Below the pieces are notes generated by a model. It saw only the letters and a list, made by a program, of their open reading frames with translations. It did not search any database and was not told where the DNA came from. This document shows, in pieces, positions 45,140 to 57,000 of a stretch of DNA of 64,000 nucleotides. Every line of letters starts with the position of its first letter. Position 1 is the first letter of the stretch. Origin of the DNA: Toxoplasma gondii ME49 (Eukaryota > Apicomplexa > Conoidasida > Eucoccidiorida > Sarcocystidae); NCBI RefSeq assembly GCF_000006565.2, contig NC_031478.1, positions 3,491,127 to 3,555,126 on the forward strand. Reading direction: 5' to 3'. A program made the position numbers and the translations under genes.

Positions 45140-47299
45140 ATGCCGTATCCTCCCAGCATGTGTCAGTCCATCGAGGAGATGCCCTTTCGTCGTTACACCC
45201 TCCGGGTCTACCACGAGCGCCAGTCTCTATTTCAGTGTGCTCGCCACACAGTTAACAATTTACTTCAGGAGCCGGCTTATTCTTCAGCCGACTTCGAGAG
45301 GCTCGCGCGAGCTCTAGATCGGTGGGAAATTTTCCCGGAGACGGGGGGGCAAAACAGACCGCGAGAACACCCAGCAACTGCCGAAACAGAAGAAAAGGGG
45401 GGTGAAGTCCTGACGGCTAGACACAATGGTGAAAGAGCCGACGGTAGATTTGTCAATGATGCACAGTCATGTTTAGAAGGGGAGAGTGTCGCGGAGAGCG
45501 ACGCAGAGAAAGCGAGTCGGGGAGACCACTCCTGCGTTGATACTGAAAGAGTCTATCAAATATCCAAACAGCAGTTCCTACCACAGACAGCTGAGCACGA
45601 GAATCAGAATGATACTTGCCTCACTATGTCTCTAGAGAGGGAAAATGGTGCAAGCGCGTCAGAACAAAACATGCGTTGCGCACACACGGAACAGCTTTCT
45701 CCAGTTTTGCCTTTCTCTTCGCCACAAAACAAGCATGCGCACTTAGGGAAAGAGGCCTGTTTTTCTCCTGCTGAGTCCCCGTTGAGAGAGAACTCTGACT
45801 CTTCGTCTACTTCGTTATGCACAGCAGAACAGGATACCGACCACACGAGGTACCCCTCTTGTCCGAACCGTTCTACAGAACCTCTCGCGCCTGCGCACAT
45901 CTCGTGGAATACGGACTTCTTCCCAAGCACTCCGAAACGGGCAAATATAACTTCATGCGCCGCAGCTCCTCTTTCCTCTAGTTCTGTCTCCTGCGCGGCA
46001 GGAACGCCTGTACCTCCTCGACCAGTCCAGCGGCGCCCTTTGGTGTCACCGATTCTCCCCGAAGAAGGACTGCGAACAAACTTGTTTTCCAGTCTTTTTG
46101 GCACTAACTATAGCGCTCCGTTTGGTCTAGGGAATTACGACTTATCACTTGTGCAGCTTCTCCTGGGTCGCCATGGCCTCGAGCTCGATTTCCGGAATGA
46201 AAGACGGGCACAAGACACAACAAGTAAAACCGTGTCCACGAGTAAGGATCGACCTGAAAAAGACAGCAGCCTCAGACAGGAACGCATGCATAACAGAGGT
46301 CGCCCGATCATCTCAGGAGGTGTAACCTTAGAGCAACTGAGAAATCCGCGTTTAGTTGGTTTCATCATTAACGTTGAACTCCCGAAGACGGGGTGGAGGC
46401 GACTGTTACCGAAGAGTGCAAGTCGCCATTTCTACGCCGTCAGAAAGCTACGCTGTACATACACGTCAGAATCGCGTTCTTCTGGAGCAGGTAGAAATTG
46501 CGAAACTGCGAACGAAATGAAAAGTCGAGGTCAGGCAGGTGTTGTTCTGCTGTTGGGCGCGGCCGATCCACGTGGTGCAGACGTGGAAACAAGGGAAAGT
46601 CAAACGGCAACACCGGCTGTGACGTGTGCTCACTGTGGCGAAGCACCGCATGAAAGCGCCTGCGCCTCACTGTCTGGTATTCAACACACAAAGGGTGGAA
46701 CTGAACAGGATGCGGCATCTCATTTTCCCCTCGACAACGAAAGGCACACGTCTTCACACAGTCTGTCTGCCGCAGAGTCGCCTCATTCAGAGAGGGGCTA
46801 TTGCTGGGTGAATTTGGATTCGAAACTCGAAAGGCCTCAAGTGTTTGTCGACGACCGCGCTCTTGCACTTTACCTCAATAAAAAACTGGGGGAAGGAGAC
46901 GGCTTCTCGATAGGCGAGGACACACAGGCTAAGCCGTGGTTCATTTCTGGCAAAAAGGAAAGGTGTCGTGGAACGCGGAACGAAAGATGCGTATCTAAGT
47001 CTACTCCCCGAGCGGTTTCTCAGAACCTAGAACGCGCTGAAAGTCCGGCGAGGCATCTGGGAGCAAAACGGCTTCAGACAGATAAAACGAGGGAGGTCCT
47101 TAAAGACACCCGTGAAGAGCATGCCATTGTACACGGAGTACAGTGGTATTCGAGGCATGGAACGGGAAGTTTGCATATGTATATGCCTAGCCGATATGGA
47201 AATGAGGACTTGCCGGTGGAAGCTTGTGGCTTCGACGACGACGGTTATAAGGATGCCATTGTGATAGAGGTCCTTACCACAGATGGTGGTGACATCTGA
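45140..47299 (+). CDS. Josephin-domain deubiquitinase (JOSD/ataxin-3 family) with large internal insertions
   Basis: Cysteine protease that removes ubiquitin from proteins. One exon, 719 aa. The Josephin fold is clear but split. Residues 19-55 carry the catalytic Cys and oxyanion Gln: YHERQSLFQCARHTVNNLLQ, with Q28 and C33. Around residue 332, GNYDLSLVQLLLGRHGLELD matches the central strand and helix. LVGFIINVELPKTGWRRLLP then SRHFYAVRKL gives the catalytic His430. YCWVNLDSKLERPQVF gives Asn558, the third member of the triad. The NLDSKL motif resembles human JOSD1/2 more than ataxin-3. Ordinary Josephin proteins have about 180 aa in this fold; here inserts of roughly 270 aa follow the Cys helix and about 110 aa separate His from Asn, rich in Glu/Ser/Thr. 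No ubiquitin-interacting motif was seen in the tail. The start was chosen at ATG 45140 because it leads directly into the domain. Confidence 0.88.
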   Translation: MPYPPSMCQSIEEMPFRRYTLRVYHERQSLFQCARHTVNNLLQEPAYSSADFERLARALDRWEIFPETGGQNRPREHPATAETEEKGGEVLTARHNGERADGRFVNDAQSCLEGESVAESDAEKASRGDHSCVDTERVYQISKQQFLPQTAEHENQNDTCLTMSLERENGASASEQNMRCAHTEQLSPVLPFSSPQNKHAHLGKEACFSPAESPLRENSDSSSTSLCTAEQDTDHTRYPSCPNRSTEPLAPAHISWNTDFFPSTPKRANITSCAAAPLSSSSVSCAAGTPVPPRPVQRRPLVSPILPEEGLRTNLFSSLFGTNYSAPFGLGNYDLSLVQLLLGRHGLELDFRNERRAQDTTSKTVSTSKDRPEKDSSLRQERMHNRGRPIISGGVTLEQLRNPRLVGFIINVELPKTGWRRLLPKSASRHFYAVRKLRCTYTSESRSSGAGRNCETANEMKSRGQAGVVLLLGAADPRGADVETRESQTATPAVTCAHCGEAPHESACASLSGIQHTKGGTEQDAASHFPLDNERHTSSHSLSAAESPHSERGYCWVNLDSKLERPQVFVDDRALALYLNKKLGEGDGFSIGEDTQAKPWFISGKKERCRGTRNERCVSKSTPRAVSQNLERAESPARHLGAKRLQTDKTREVLKDTREEHAIVHGVQWYSRHGTGSLHMYMPSRYGNEDLPVEACGFDDDGYKDAIVIEVLTTDGGDI

Positions 47300-47909
47300 G
47301 AGTGTGACAATTCGTGCGTATATGAATCTCAAAAGATAGTGGGAAGATCCGAAGCGCATTTTCCTTTTAAGTTTTTTGAACCGGATACGTCCGTGTTGGG
47401 GCCCTTGCTTTTTCTCAACGTCAGTGACTGACTGTACAGAACTGTCACACGCATATGGGCTTCAGCGCCTCTACCCTGTTGTGCAGGAAGAAACCGCCAG
47501 TCCCCAAGAGAATGAGTCGCAACTTTCTTGTCTATATGCAGCACAAAATGCTTGACTTCAACGCTGGTCCATCTACGGAATGATTCGAAGCTCGAGTTTT
47601 GGTACTCGCCGACCAATACCCCACCTATCTTTCTTCGAGCACGAAACAACTATAGCCAACCATACATTTCCGGAATTGAAAAATCGCCGGGGTGGGGTAG
47701 AGCTTTATAGCAAGCTAAAGACCTAGAAGGCTTGCCCCGCCGAAAAAACGGTTCATACTCTTGTAAAGCATCGACGTCTCGAATGCATGTGTATTCACGG
47801 CTGGCGAGTCTTATGGAACTGTCATCAGTCACAAACGCACCACTTCCTGTGTGGTGACAGGTTTCGTTAATCAGCAAAACATGCATCGAATGATATGAAT
47901 GATTGCTTG

Positions 47910-47945
47910 TATATATGCATATATATGTATATATATATATATATA
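47910..47945. repeat. (TA)n microsatellite
   Basis: Interrupted TA run in the convergent spacer. Confidence 0.9.
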
Positions 47946-49721
47946 GTTGGAGAAAAGAGATCCCGTCAGGCAGTATAAAGCCTAAAAATTCGTGGTTAAA
48001 TAATCAAAACTGGTACATTCACAACCTCTTCACTAACCGCTTACAGGCAATTCATCAAGTATCGATATTGTACAGAACGGACGGCTGTTAATATACGAAT
48101 TGTGACTGTTTAGTGGTCTGATCATTGTCCGGTTCCGAGGTTGTCGCCTGGGGTACCGCCGACAGCAATTACGAAAGGTCCTATTTCCCGCACACGAGGA
48201 TTTTGCCGTCTTCGGGCTTATGCGTGCAAATACATACATACGTAGGTGCCTACTGACCGTGTGCAGGTGCTGGTTTGATTGCCTTCATCCTGCAACCGCT
48301 CTCCTTATTTCCAGCATCAAGTTCAGCGGAGAGCCGCTCTTTCTCTGCTCCCCTTGCAACGATTTTACATCAGGAAAAGGTGACAGTCTCTGGTGCGTCT
48401 TTGGTCTCGTGCAGATTCTTCTTCCTAAGGGGAGAACTCGTCCCCGGCACCCCTTTAACTGAAGGGTCGCAAAGGCAATGGGCAATTAGCACAAACACAA
48501 TAGAAATGCGTCCTCCGCAAAAAACATACACCTATGTACTATTTGTACCACATGAAGACTCAATGGAGACATCCACGCTATGGTGGGACAATCATAATGG
48601 CTCTGAAAGGACCGTGACGGCGTACTGCTTGTATGCACATATATTAATTCATATGCGACCGCCATCTACCTCAGCTGTTGCATGCAGGGGCCGTGAAGGA
48701 CTATCCTTTGCTCCCTTGACGAGACACACGTCAGTCACATTCACGCCCACTTAACGGAAGACAAGATCCATCGAAACTCCCTCCAAACCGCCTTCCTGCA
48801 GCCCATCCCTACGCAGTTCAAAACCAAATGTGCTAGGAAAATAAAACAGTACAACTAATACACGTAAAAAAGCATCACGCGCATATATGAACTAGCCATT
48901 TAAGCTAACGCTGTCAAGCAGCCATTTCCAAAGCCGAGATGCAGATGACTGCGGCAAATTTTCCACTTCCCCGCGACGAGAAACGCATGCGTCCAACTGT
49001 GTGAGGCAGCCCTCATTACAAGCGGAGCAACGCAAGACATCGACGTTAATTCGGAACTGGACCTGGCTTTATGTCGTAGGTTCATCCACGAATTAAGTTC
49101 CCCACGCACCAATAAATCGACGGGCGAGAGACACTATTTTAAAAGGGTGGAAAACGATGATGGGTCTTTCAAGAAACGATTCGAGCGGAATGACTAATGC
49201 TGACGAGGCTTTGCCGTGGTGAAAAAGTGCGGCACAACTGACGCCTCACTAAACAATGCTACCAACACACGATCTGCGACCGCCAGACAGGCACGAATAC
49301 ATCTGTACACGCTGATGTGTGCGTACACGCACACATCCATGAATGAATATAGATGGGCACGAACGCGTATGCAAACATATAAACATACACATACACGCTT
49401 TCGTTTGGTCGTGTGAAGTCACTCGTGTCACGCAAGAACCTAAGCCACCAAGGCTTTTGCTGGTGGTTTACAGCAGACGTTTCTACAAGGACCGGCATAC
49501 GAAAATGAGATGCCCGTTGCTCATCTAAGTTAAACATGTAGCCCCTTCATTTTCTGTTCCCTCGTCTGTCCAGACTGCGACAGAAACAACATCGCCGGCA
49601 TCGCAAGATACTGCGTTTCTCCAATCACTCATCGTTCTCCGCCTCGTCATTATCTCTTCCTCTGTGTCCGTACTCTCGCCCCTCGCATTCTGACTGCTTC
49701 GTTTGCTCTTAAACGACGCAT

Positions 49722-49749
49722 ACATATATATATATATATATACATATAT
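49722..49749. repeat. (TA)n microsatellite just 3' of ATP-citrate lyase
   Basis: TA run with one TAC interruption, about 40 bases beyond the ATP-citrate lyase stop codon, so probably in its 3' untranslated region. Confidence 0.9.
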
Positions 49750-49786
49750 GATTATAATTAGGGTGAAGCGTGCGAGATACGGTAGC

Positions 49787-52700
49787 TCACGCCTGCTGGT
49801 TCTCTGCGCTGCTCCAGTCTGGCAGGACATAGGCGATGTCATCTACATCGTGTCTGTACAGGCCTTGTTTGAGTCGTTTTTGATCAAGGAAGTGGCCGAT
49901 GAAACCAATGGATCTTCCCAAGACGAAGAGACCATTAATGCACCCGTTGTTGATGTAGTCTCTGGCCTCGTTTTCCGTGAAGTGTCCGCAGTGGAAGAGC
50001 AAGTCGCACATGCTGACGCCAATCAGGCCGTCGACGTTGAGAATCAACGTATCCTTCTTTTTCGTGGTTACTTGCTCCACTTGTTCCGCGTAGTCGATGA
50101 GCGGCGTCTGCGGAAAGTTCGACTTGCAAAACGTCTTGAGCAGCTGCACGCGCATGTCGGGGTTGTGCACGGACTTGATGCGGTGGCCGATCCCCATGAC
50201 CAGTCTGTTCTGCTTCTTCATCTCCGAGACGAACTCCGCAGGTGCCATGCCGCTGGTGAAGGCGCCGAGGAACTGCTGAGCTGCCTGGTCGCACGCACCC
50301 CCGAACCGGTCGCCGATTGTGCAGAGTCCAGATATCAAGCTGCTGATCAAATCTTTTCCCGCGCGCGCCGTGACGATGACGTTGTGGGCGCCACAGACCG
50401 CGGGTCCGTGGTCGGCTGTCAGCATCAACACGCGCTCGAGGTAACGGTAGCAGTAGTCCGGCAGCGGCCTCTTGAACCAGAGCAAAGAAATTACGCCTCC
50501 CACGCCGAGCTGGTCCCCGAGCACTTTGGAAATCGGCCAGCCTGCGTAGAGCAGCTCTTCGCCGCGGTCGTCCGAGATGGTCGAGATGAAACCCTTCGGC
50601 TTACGGACAAGGCCGAGCTTCTTCGCCCACGCGTAGTCCATCGGGATCCGCGGAACCGGCACCTCCTTCCGCGGTACGATGACGCCCTGCTTGACCAGCT
50701 GTACGTACACGTGGCGAATCGACTTTCCGAGTTCGTCGAAGGACGAAGGGACGAAGGCGCCCGCAGCCTTCAGAGCCGCATTCTTCGCGACGGCGTGTTC
50801 CCGGTTGCTTCCGGCCCACGCTCCCGCATGCCCGAAAGACACTTCGGTGGAAAAAAGCGATGCGCACGTGCCTACGCACCAGGCAATCAGTGGCTTCGTC
50901 AGGCGTCCGTCTTTTATCGCTTCGACCACTTCGTACTCCATCCCGCCGCCGACTTCACCCAGGAGCACGAGGAGCTTGATGTCTGGATTTCGCTCGAATC
51001 GCAGGAGGTGGTCAAGCATGGACGTACCGGGGAACCGGTCTCCGCCGATCGCGATGGCCTCGTACGTGCCGTCGCTCACAATCGACAGAATGTTGTTCAT
51101 TTCGTTCAGCATCCCGCCCGACTTGGTCACGCAGCCGACGCTCCCTGGCCGATACAGTCGCGCATTCATGACGTTTTCCAGAGTTCCACCTGTGTTACCG
51201 ATGCGGAACGCGCCGCTCTTTATGCCTCCGACGGTCGCGGGGCCGATCAGACAGACGCCCCGAGCACGCGTCTCCGCCGCCAGCTGGCGAGCCTCGCGCT
51301 CGGGCACGCCCTCCGCAATGACGACGATCGTTCGGAGCTGCGGCGCCGTTTCGAGGGCCAAGCGCGTGACCGAAGCAGCAGACCGCATCGACGCGAAGTT
51401 GATCAACACGCTGACATCCGGGAAGTGCTGAACTGCTTCCTGGAGCGTCTGGTACACGGGCAGCAGGACTTCCTCCGTCCCGAAGTAGAAGGAGCGCTGG
51501 TGTGAGACCGAGAACTCGTACAGAATCGCCGCCACAGACGGTTTCTTGCGGCCGCAGGCGTGATCGAAGTCCAGCATTTCCTGCACCGCGCGTGTCTGAA
51601 GTCCCCAGACGAAGCAGCGAGTCTTCTCCGTGAACCGGTGGGGCTGCTCCACATCCGTGAGAAGCGAAGCGAATGCCTTCTCGGGGCCGGATTCACCAGG
51701 CGCCGACGGACTCGCAGACGCACTTCCAGCCGCAGGCGTGTCCGTGGCTTTTCTCTGCTGTGCGAGAAAGGCCTGGATGTACTTCTCAAAGTGAGGGTTC
51801 TTCTCCACTTCCTCCATCGTCATCTCGTGCCAAGGACTCAGCCGGCCGCCGTGCGCAAAGGTGCCTTGAGTCCCCCGAGACGACGGCGTGACGGGAGCGA
51901 CCCCGCCCGTCGTATCCTCGAGGGGTGACGTGCCACGTCCTGCGGTGGAACCGAAGACGTCTGAAGAGAGACTCAGGTCCCAGCCGTGGTGCTGAGTCAG
52001 GTCACCGATCATCTCCGTCATGGTCGCAGGCGGCGACGCGGAGCCGGGCAAGCTGTGCGGCGCCCGCTCGCCTGCTCTCTCGCCCTCGAGCTTCGCGTCA
52101 GCGTCCTCCTCGTCGTGGAGCGCAAACGGGATGATCGACGTCATGTACGTCTCTGGCCCGAAGACCTTCATGCGCAGATTCAGCTCCTCGCCAACCTCGC
52201 GCATACGCTTCAAGCCCTCCTGGTAGTTCGGCCCGCCGCGACGTACGTAGATGCGCACTTTGAATTCACGCAGCTGCTCGCGGAACTCCCGCAGCGCTCG
52301 AATGACCCCCCGAAACGTGTCCGCCACGTTTGTGAAGTTCGCGATGCCTCCCCCGATCAGCAAAATTTTGCCTTCTTCGCGGTACGAACCCGGCGCAGTC
52401 ATCAGTCCGAGAATCGTCTTCGTGTACTCGTAGGTTGTCACCTCTGAAGGAGCGCCAGAGTACTCCCCATAGTTGCACAGCTCGTCGCCAAAACCCAAGT
52501 CGCAGACTGTGTCCGCGTACACCACCGACGCACCCCCGCCCGCGATCAGAGTCCAAATCCGACCTTTCGGGTTCAACACGGTCAACTTCAAGCTCGCGCC
52601 GGTCTTCGAGTCCAACTCGCTGAAAAGGTAAAACATACACGAGAAGAAAAGAAGCGTCCTCAGCAAATGAACACACTTGATAACTCCCCAAGCACGCATG

Positions 52701-54076
52701 TCCACATATGCATGCATATGTATTTTTTTACGCATCTCTGTGAACAAATGTACACACAGACTTGCTTTGCGATATGAACAAAGAAGCGAACATACGTCCC
52801 AGAATCTGTCCACGCACAAAAACAGAGATCAAGATAGAAAGCATCACGATTTCGTTGGGAACACGAGTAGATCCAGACGTTTGACTTGGCTTCTCCCAGT
52901 GTACGCTCGAATGAAGGATGGCGTGTCCGCTGCACGGACCTGGAGCGTTCCTACGTGTCGACCGCTTACAGCAATGGAGGTGCAGTTTGACTGTCGCACA
53001 AAAGCAAATGCCCAGAGAAACAACAAAGCCTTTCGACAGTCGCAGGCGTTTTCCAGCGCTCACCGAATGTATCTTTCTTCTTCGGTAAAGCGTCGGCCGA
53101 AGGGGCTCGGAAAGGAGACGTGACCCCACTTTTTGTCGCAGAGGAACTCGGCAGTGTGGTCGAGTTTCGCGGCGCAGTCCAGAATGACGAACGTTTGCGT
53201 GGCGACATCGAAACAGAATGGGTTGATTTCCAGAAAAGCGAAGTGCATCTCGCAGAACTGTCTGTACAGCTGGGCGAGGAAGGCGGGCATAGCCTTCTTC
53301 GCATCCGTAGCGACATCCGTGACAAGTGGCGCGACGAGGGCCTCAAGTTCTTCCTGAGTCAATCGGCACTCGATCCCGTATTTCCTTGTAGCCTCCAGAG
53401 CCAGCGGCTGCGTGCAGGCCTTCCTGGCGTCCTTCGTCGCGTCTCCCTCAGAGGCGGAGGCGTCTGCCATGCCGTTAGTCTTCGCTCCCGCGGCCTGACT
53501 GGCCCGCGCTTCGTCGCATGCGATAGGAATAAGCACGCGACGTGCATGCTCGTCGACGTTTCCCACGTCCACGCCTCCCCGCGGAGAGAAGAGGACCTCG
53601 TCGCCTTCGCGAAGCGTGCGAATCGCGACGTAGAACTCGTTCGTGGCCTCATCGTGGGGGAAGAACGGCTCGACGATGAAGTGGTCCAGAGTCCCGGTTA
53701 GGCCCTGCGTCCTGAACTGCGTGCCCATCAGCGCGCGGAGCTCCTTCTGCGCCTCAGGCCAGGAGAGATCCAATTTGACCAGGCCGCTCTTCCCGCGCCT
53801 CTTCAGCAACACGTCGGGCTTCACCGTGAGTCGAGAAGTGAGGAGCCACGGATGGTCGTTCGGCAACTCGGTGAGGTCAGTGGCGCTGTTCACTGCTACG
53901 CATACGCCGCGAAGCACTGAGCAGGGCTCATCGAGAGGCGCGGCCTTTGCGCTGGACACGCCATTGCATGCAGACCTCTGCCCCGTCTCGGGAGTTGCAC
54001 CTGTTGCCGGCGTCGGGTGCGACACAGGCGTCCAGAGCAGACGCTTGGCGTCCGCCTCTCGGATGCTCAGTGCCAT
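49787..54076 (-). CDS. ACL: ATP-citrate lyase (ATP-citrate synthase)
   Basis: Makes cytosolic/nuclear acetyl-CoA and oxaloacetate from citrate, CoA and ATP, feeding fatty-acid elongation and acetylation. Two exons, 54076-53064 and 52619-49787, join in phase 2 (donor GTGAGC, acceptor TTTTCAG) to give 1,281 aa. It has the full animal-type single-chain architecture. The N-terminal ATP-grasp part shows [40 protein letters not shown] and [10 protein letters not shown]. The CoA-binding part shows [20 protein letters not shown] and [13 protein letters not shown]. The succinyl-CoA-synthetase-like part carries the phosphorylated histidine at about residue 935 ([11 protein letters not shown]). The C-terminal citrate-synthase-like part shows [16 protein letters not shown] and [20 protein letters not shown]. 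The linker between CoA-binding and catalytic halves is a long Ser/Pro/Gly-rich insert, about 100 residues longer than the human linker, and the N-terminal part carries a second insert. No organellar targeting signal is evident. Confidence 0.96.
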
Positions 54077-57000
54077 CGCAACAATGAAGCGAGAGACGTC
54101 TGCAACGGGTGTGTGCGACGATGCGTTGCTTCCCCGAAAGACAAAGGTCTACAAGGGCGTGGATAGCACGGAGAGCGTCTGTTGGACATCAACACGAGGC
54201 ACTGATAATCCCACTGTATAGCTACAGTGAAGAATCCCTGCCCCGTGCATGTATGGACGCGCAGTGGTTCGACAGGGGTGGGATATACGTGGTGCCACGA
54301 GCGCGAGTTTCCTCTGGACTGCTGAGATGCGGAGAAACGGCTTTCGGTGTCAGGCGGTGCGGCGGACGAAACAGATAGGCGCCGCGTTGTTGGCCTACCA
54401 AGGCACATGCAGACTAATACAGAAAAAAGAGATATAGTGTCTCAGGGGGAAAACCACACGCGGAAAGACGCGGAAGGGGTAAGGGAGAGCGCAAAAAGCA
54501 GCGGGAGGGAAATACGAACCAGGGACATGCGGGTGTATTGAATCCGAGCGACAAGGATGAGGAATCGAAACAAAGAAGAGTAACGCAGAGCGGAAAACAA
54601 GTGTGAAAACGAAGAACTAACCGGCATCGGAGGACGAAGATTGTACAAAAACCAGTCCTAGGCAAATCGGGACAGACGCAAGGCAAAGCTGTCAGGGTCT
54701 GCGCCTCGTTTTTTGCACACGAAATCCTTCACAAGCACCGCTGCGCGCAAAAGCGAAACATGCTTTCAGATATCTGGACAGAAAGTCTCCCGTATTTTCT
54801 CTCGACAGCCGAGTTCTAGCTCTTCCGGAGAGTCAGACATTTGACTGGCATGACAAAACTACGCCGTACGTCCACGTGCTCTTCCAACAGTTCCTGTCGC
54901 GTTGCTTTGTTTTTGACCCGCAAAGGTGAGGACGGGCGAGAACCTAAACCAAAAAAAGGTTGGGAGGGACTTTTGGCCTGACCGGAAGGCAGGCAGGAAA
55001 ACTACCGGGAAAGCCCCGAAGGAGAGACATCAAATTCGAGACACAGGCCTTATAACATGTGCGTAGTGACCGCAAGTACGATTATATTTATCCATACAAA
55101 GTGAGTGATTTCAAGATTAAAGATGACCAGTTGTACACCTGATGCATTCTACATAAACTCTGCCAAGTGCTGACGTGCGCGAATGCTGCAGTTTCTGCGG
55201 GGAAAGAGACGAGAAAAGTGACTTCACTCCTCGTTCTTTTCTTCCGGGGGGAACATCATGGCACGGAAGCTGAAAGACATCGTAAAAGGAGACACATATC
55301 TCTAGTTTCGAGCCAGTGAACAAAGAGAAGCCCGAGAAAAGCGGAAGGGATTGCCAGTTCCAACGCGGCATCCGATACGGCACAAAACGGGAGTGCACCT
55401 TGATTGCTGCATGCCTCGTCAGGTGCCGCTCGTTGTGAGTTAACGAAGAACTCGAACAGAGGGAGAAAGGAAATGGAAAGCGCGAAAACGGCGGGCAAGA
55501 GGAGAGACAATGAGAAAAGCAGAGTGAGAGATACAAGGGACAGGACGAGAGACATAGAATAGACGGAAAGAGGCAGAAGGCCTCTGCACCGGGGTAACGA
55601 GGGACGAGTCTTGTTCGGCGCCGTCAATGTTGACTGTGCTGAAGTCGGGGGAGACAGGAAACATAAGGGAAAAAGAAAGTGCCCTTCTGCAAGCGCGGGT
55701 GCAGAAGGGGAAAAGGTACCACTTACCACGGGAAAGATGTTTGCCACAGGCAGCGCGAAACTCCAGAGAAAGACGTTCGTCGGCAGAGGGAGCTTCTGTC
55801 CACCGGGAAGTGAGACGGATTCCTCGGTATACAAAACATCCATATGTAAGGAGAAGCATTGGCCGGACGAGACTCTCTCTGCACATTGTCTATTCAACTT
55901 CAGGACTGTTTTTGCTGACTAGAAAAGGAAAATAATGAATATATTCTGTATCAGCCGATTTGGCTAATTTGAGCCTTATTTTCCCGACCAGACAGGAGGC
56001 ACAAGGTTTGCAAGAAAACGTTACTCTCCTGCATCCATGGATTGTTGATGCTCTTCGTATGGTCCTCAGTCGAGCTGGAAAACGTCCACGGTTTGAGTCA
56101 GCCAATATCCCAGAAGTCGAACACGTCATCGGCCTCTGTTTTCGCCCGGAAAACCCGTCCTGAGATCACTGGAAGTCGAACTCTCCCAATAGGAGTGACC
56201 CGCACTTCACGGAGGCCTTACATTGATCTCATTTCCTTGTCGCAGCGAAAAACCATGCATCGCTCGTTACTGTGGCTGTTTCCGTCCTTTCACGGCATGG
56301 TGGACTGCATGCCAACGATTTGCACCGCGGATTCTCACCATGCCAGAGAGAAATATCCTCACAACACTGAGTTACTCGTACGCTGCGAGGACAACCGGTG
56401 CGCGTACACCTTCCAGTGGGGAACTTTTTTTACTCCCAGCAGTTCAGTGGGGCGATGGTGCACAGCAGTCATAAGCCCTAAACTCGACGACGCGTTCAGC
56501 AAGTAACTCATGTATCTATTTCTCAGATCAGCAGTAAATCAAACCCTTCGGGGTCTCCATAATGTGTTTAACAGCTGTGCCACGGCGATGGCGCGGGCAG
56601 CTTCAGCTGAAACGAACAGGGCTGCTCCTTTACTTCAAGCATTTGATGTCATCTTCTTCTCTTGTACAATCCAAAATATGTCTGACCTGCAACAGAGTTT
56701 CGCTTGGTGTACGCCATTTGTGTGGTGTGCCTAATCTACGTGACTCACGCAATCGATGCTCCATGTGGAATGAACTTTTCATTACCCTGCAAGTCAAAAG
56801 CAAAGAGAGTGCGTACGTTCATTCCACGTCTACATCTAAAGACGACTCATTCGTGCAAAGACAACTTCCTACTTCACACACCTGGAAGTCGCGGTCTCTA
56901 CTGTTCTGATGTGTCTACACGCTCGTGTTACTTGCTCGATTAGCAAACACCGGCGGACTGAAGTAAATCGTACATGGGTGATACGTGTGTTGGCACAAGC

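Larger units (their letters stand above)
47300..49786. other. Convergent spacer between the Josephin and ATP-citrate lyase genes
   Basis: 3' ends of two convergent genes. It contains (TA)n tracts at 47910-47945 and 49722-49749. A short acceptor/donor-bounded + frame near 48316-48380 (IKFSGEPLFLCSPCNDFTSG) and - frames at 47329-47886 are open but have no recognised family, so they are not called as genes. Confidence 0.4.

Noticed and set aside
47329..47886. Two adjacent - strand frames (106 and 78 codons) just 3' of the Josephin gene
   Set aside because: No recognised family; most likely 3' untranslated sequence. They look protein-like enough to re-check with RNA data.
49703..51505. 600-codon open frame on the + strand
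   Set aside because: Exactly antisense to the catalytic half of ATP-citrate lyase; GC-rich third positions keep the complementary frame open.
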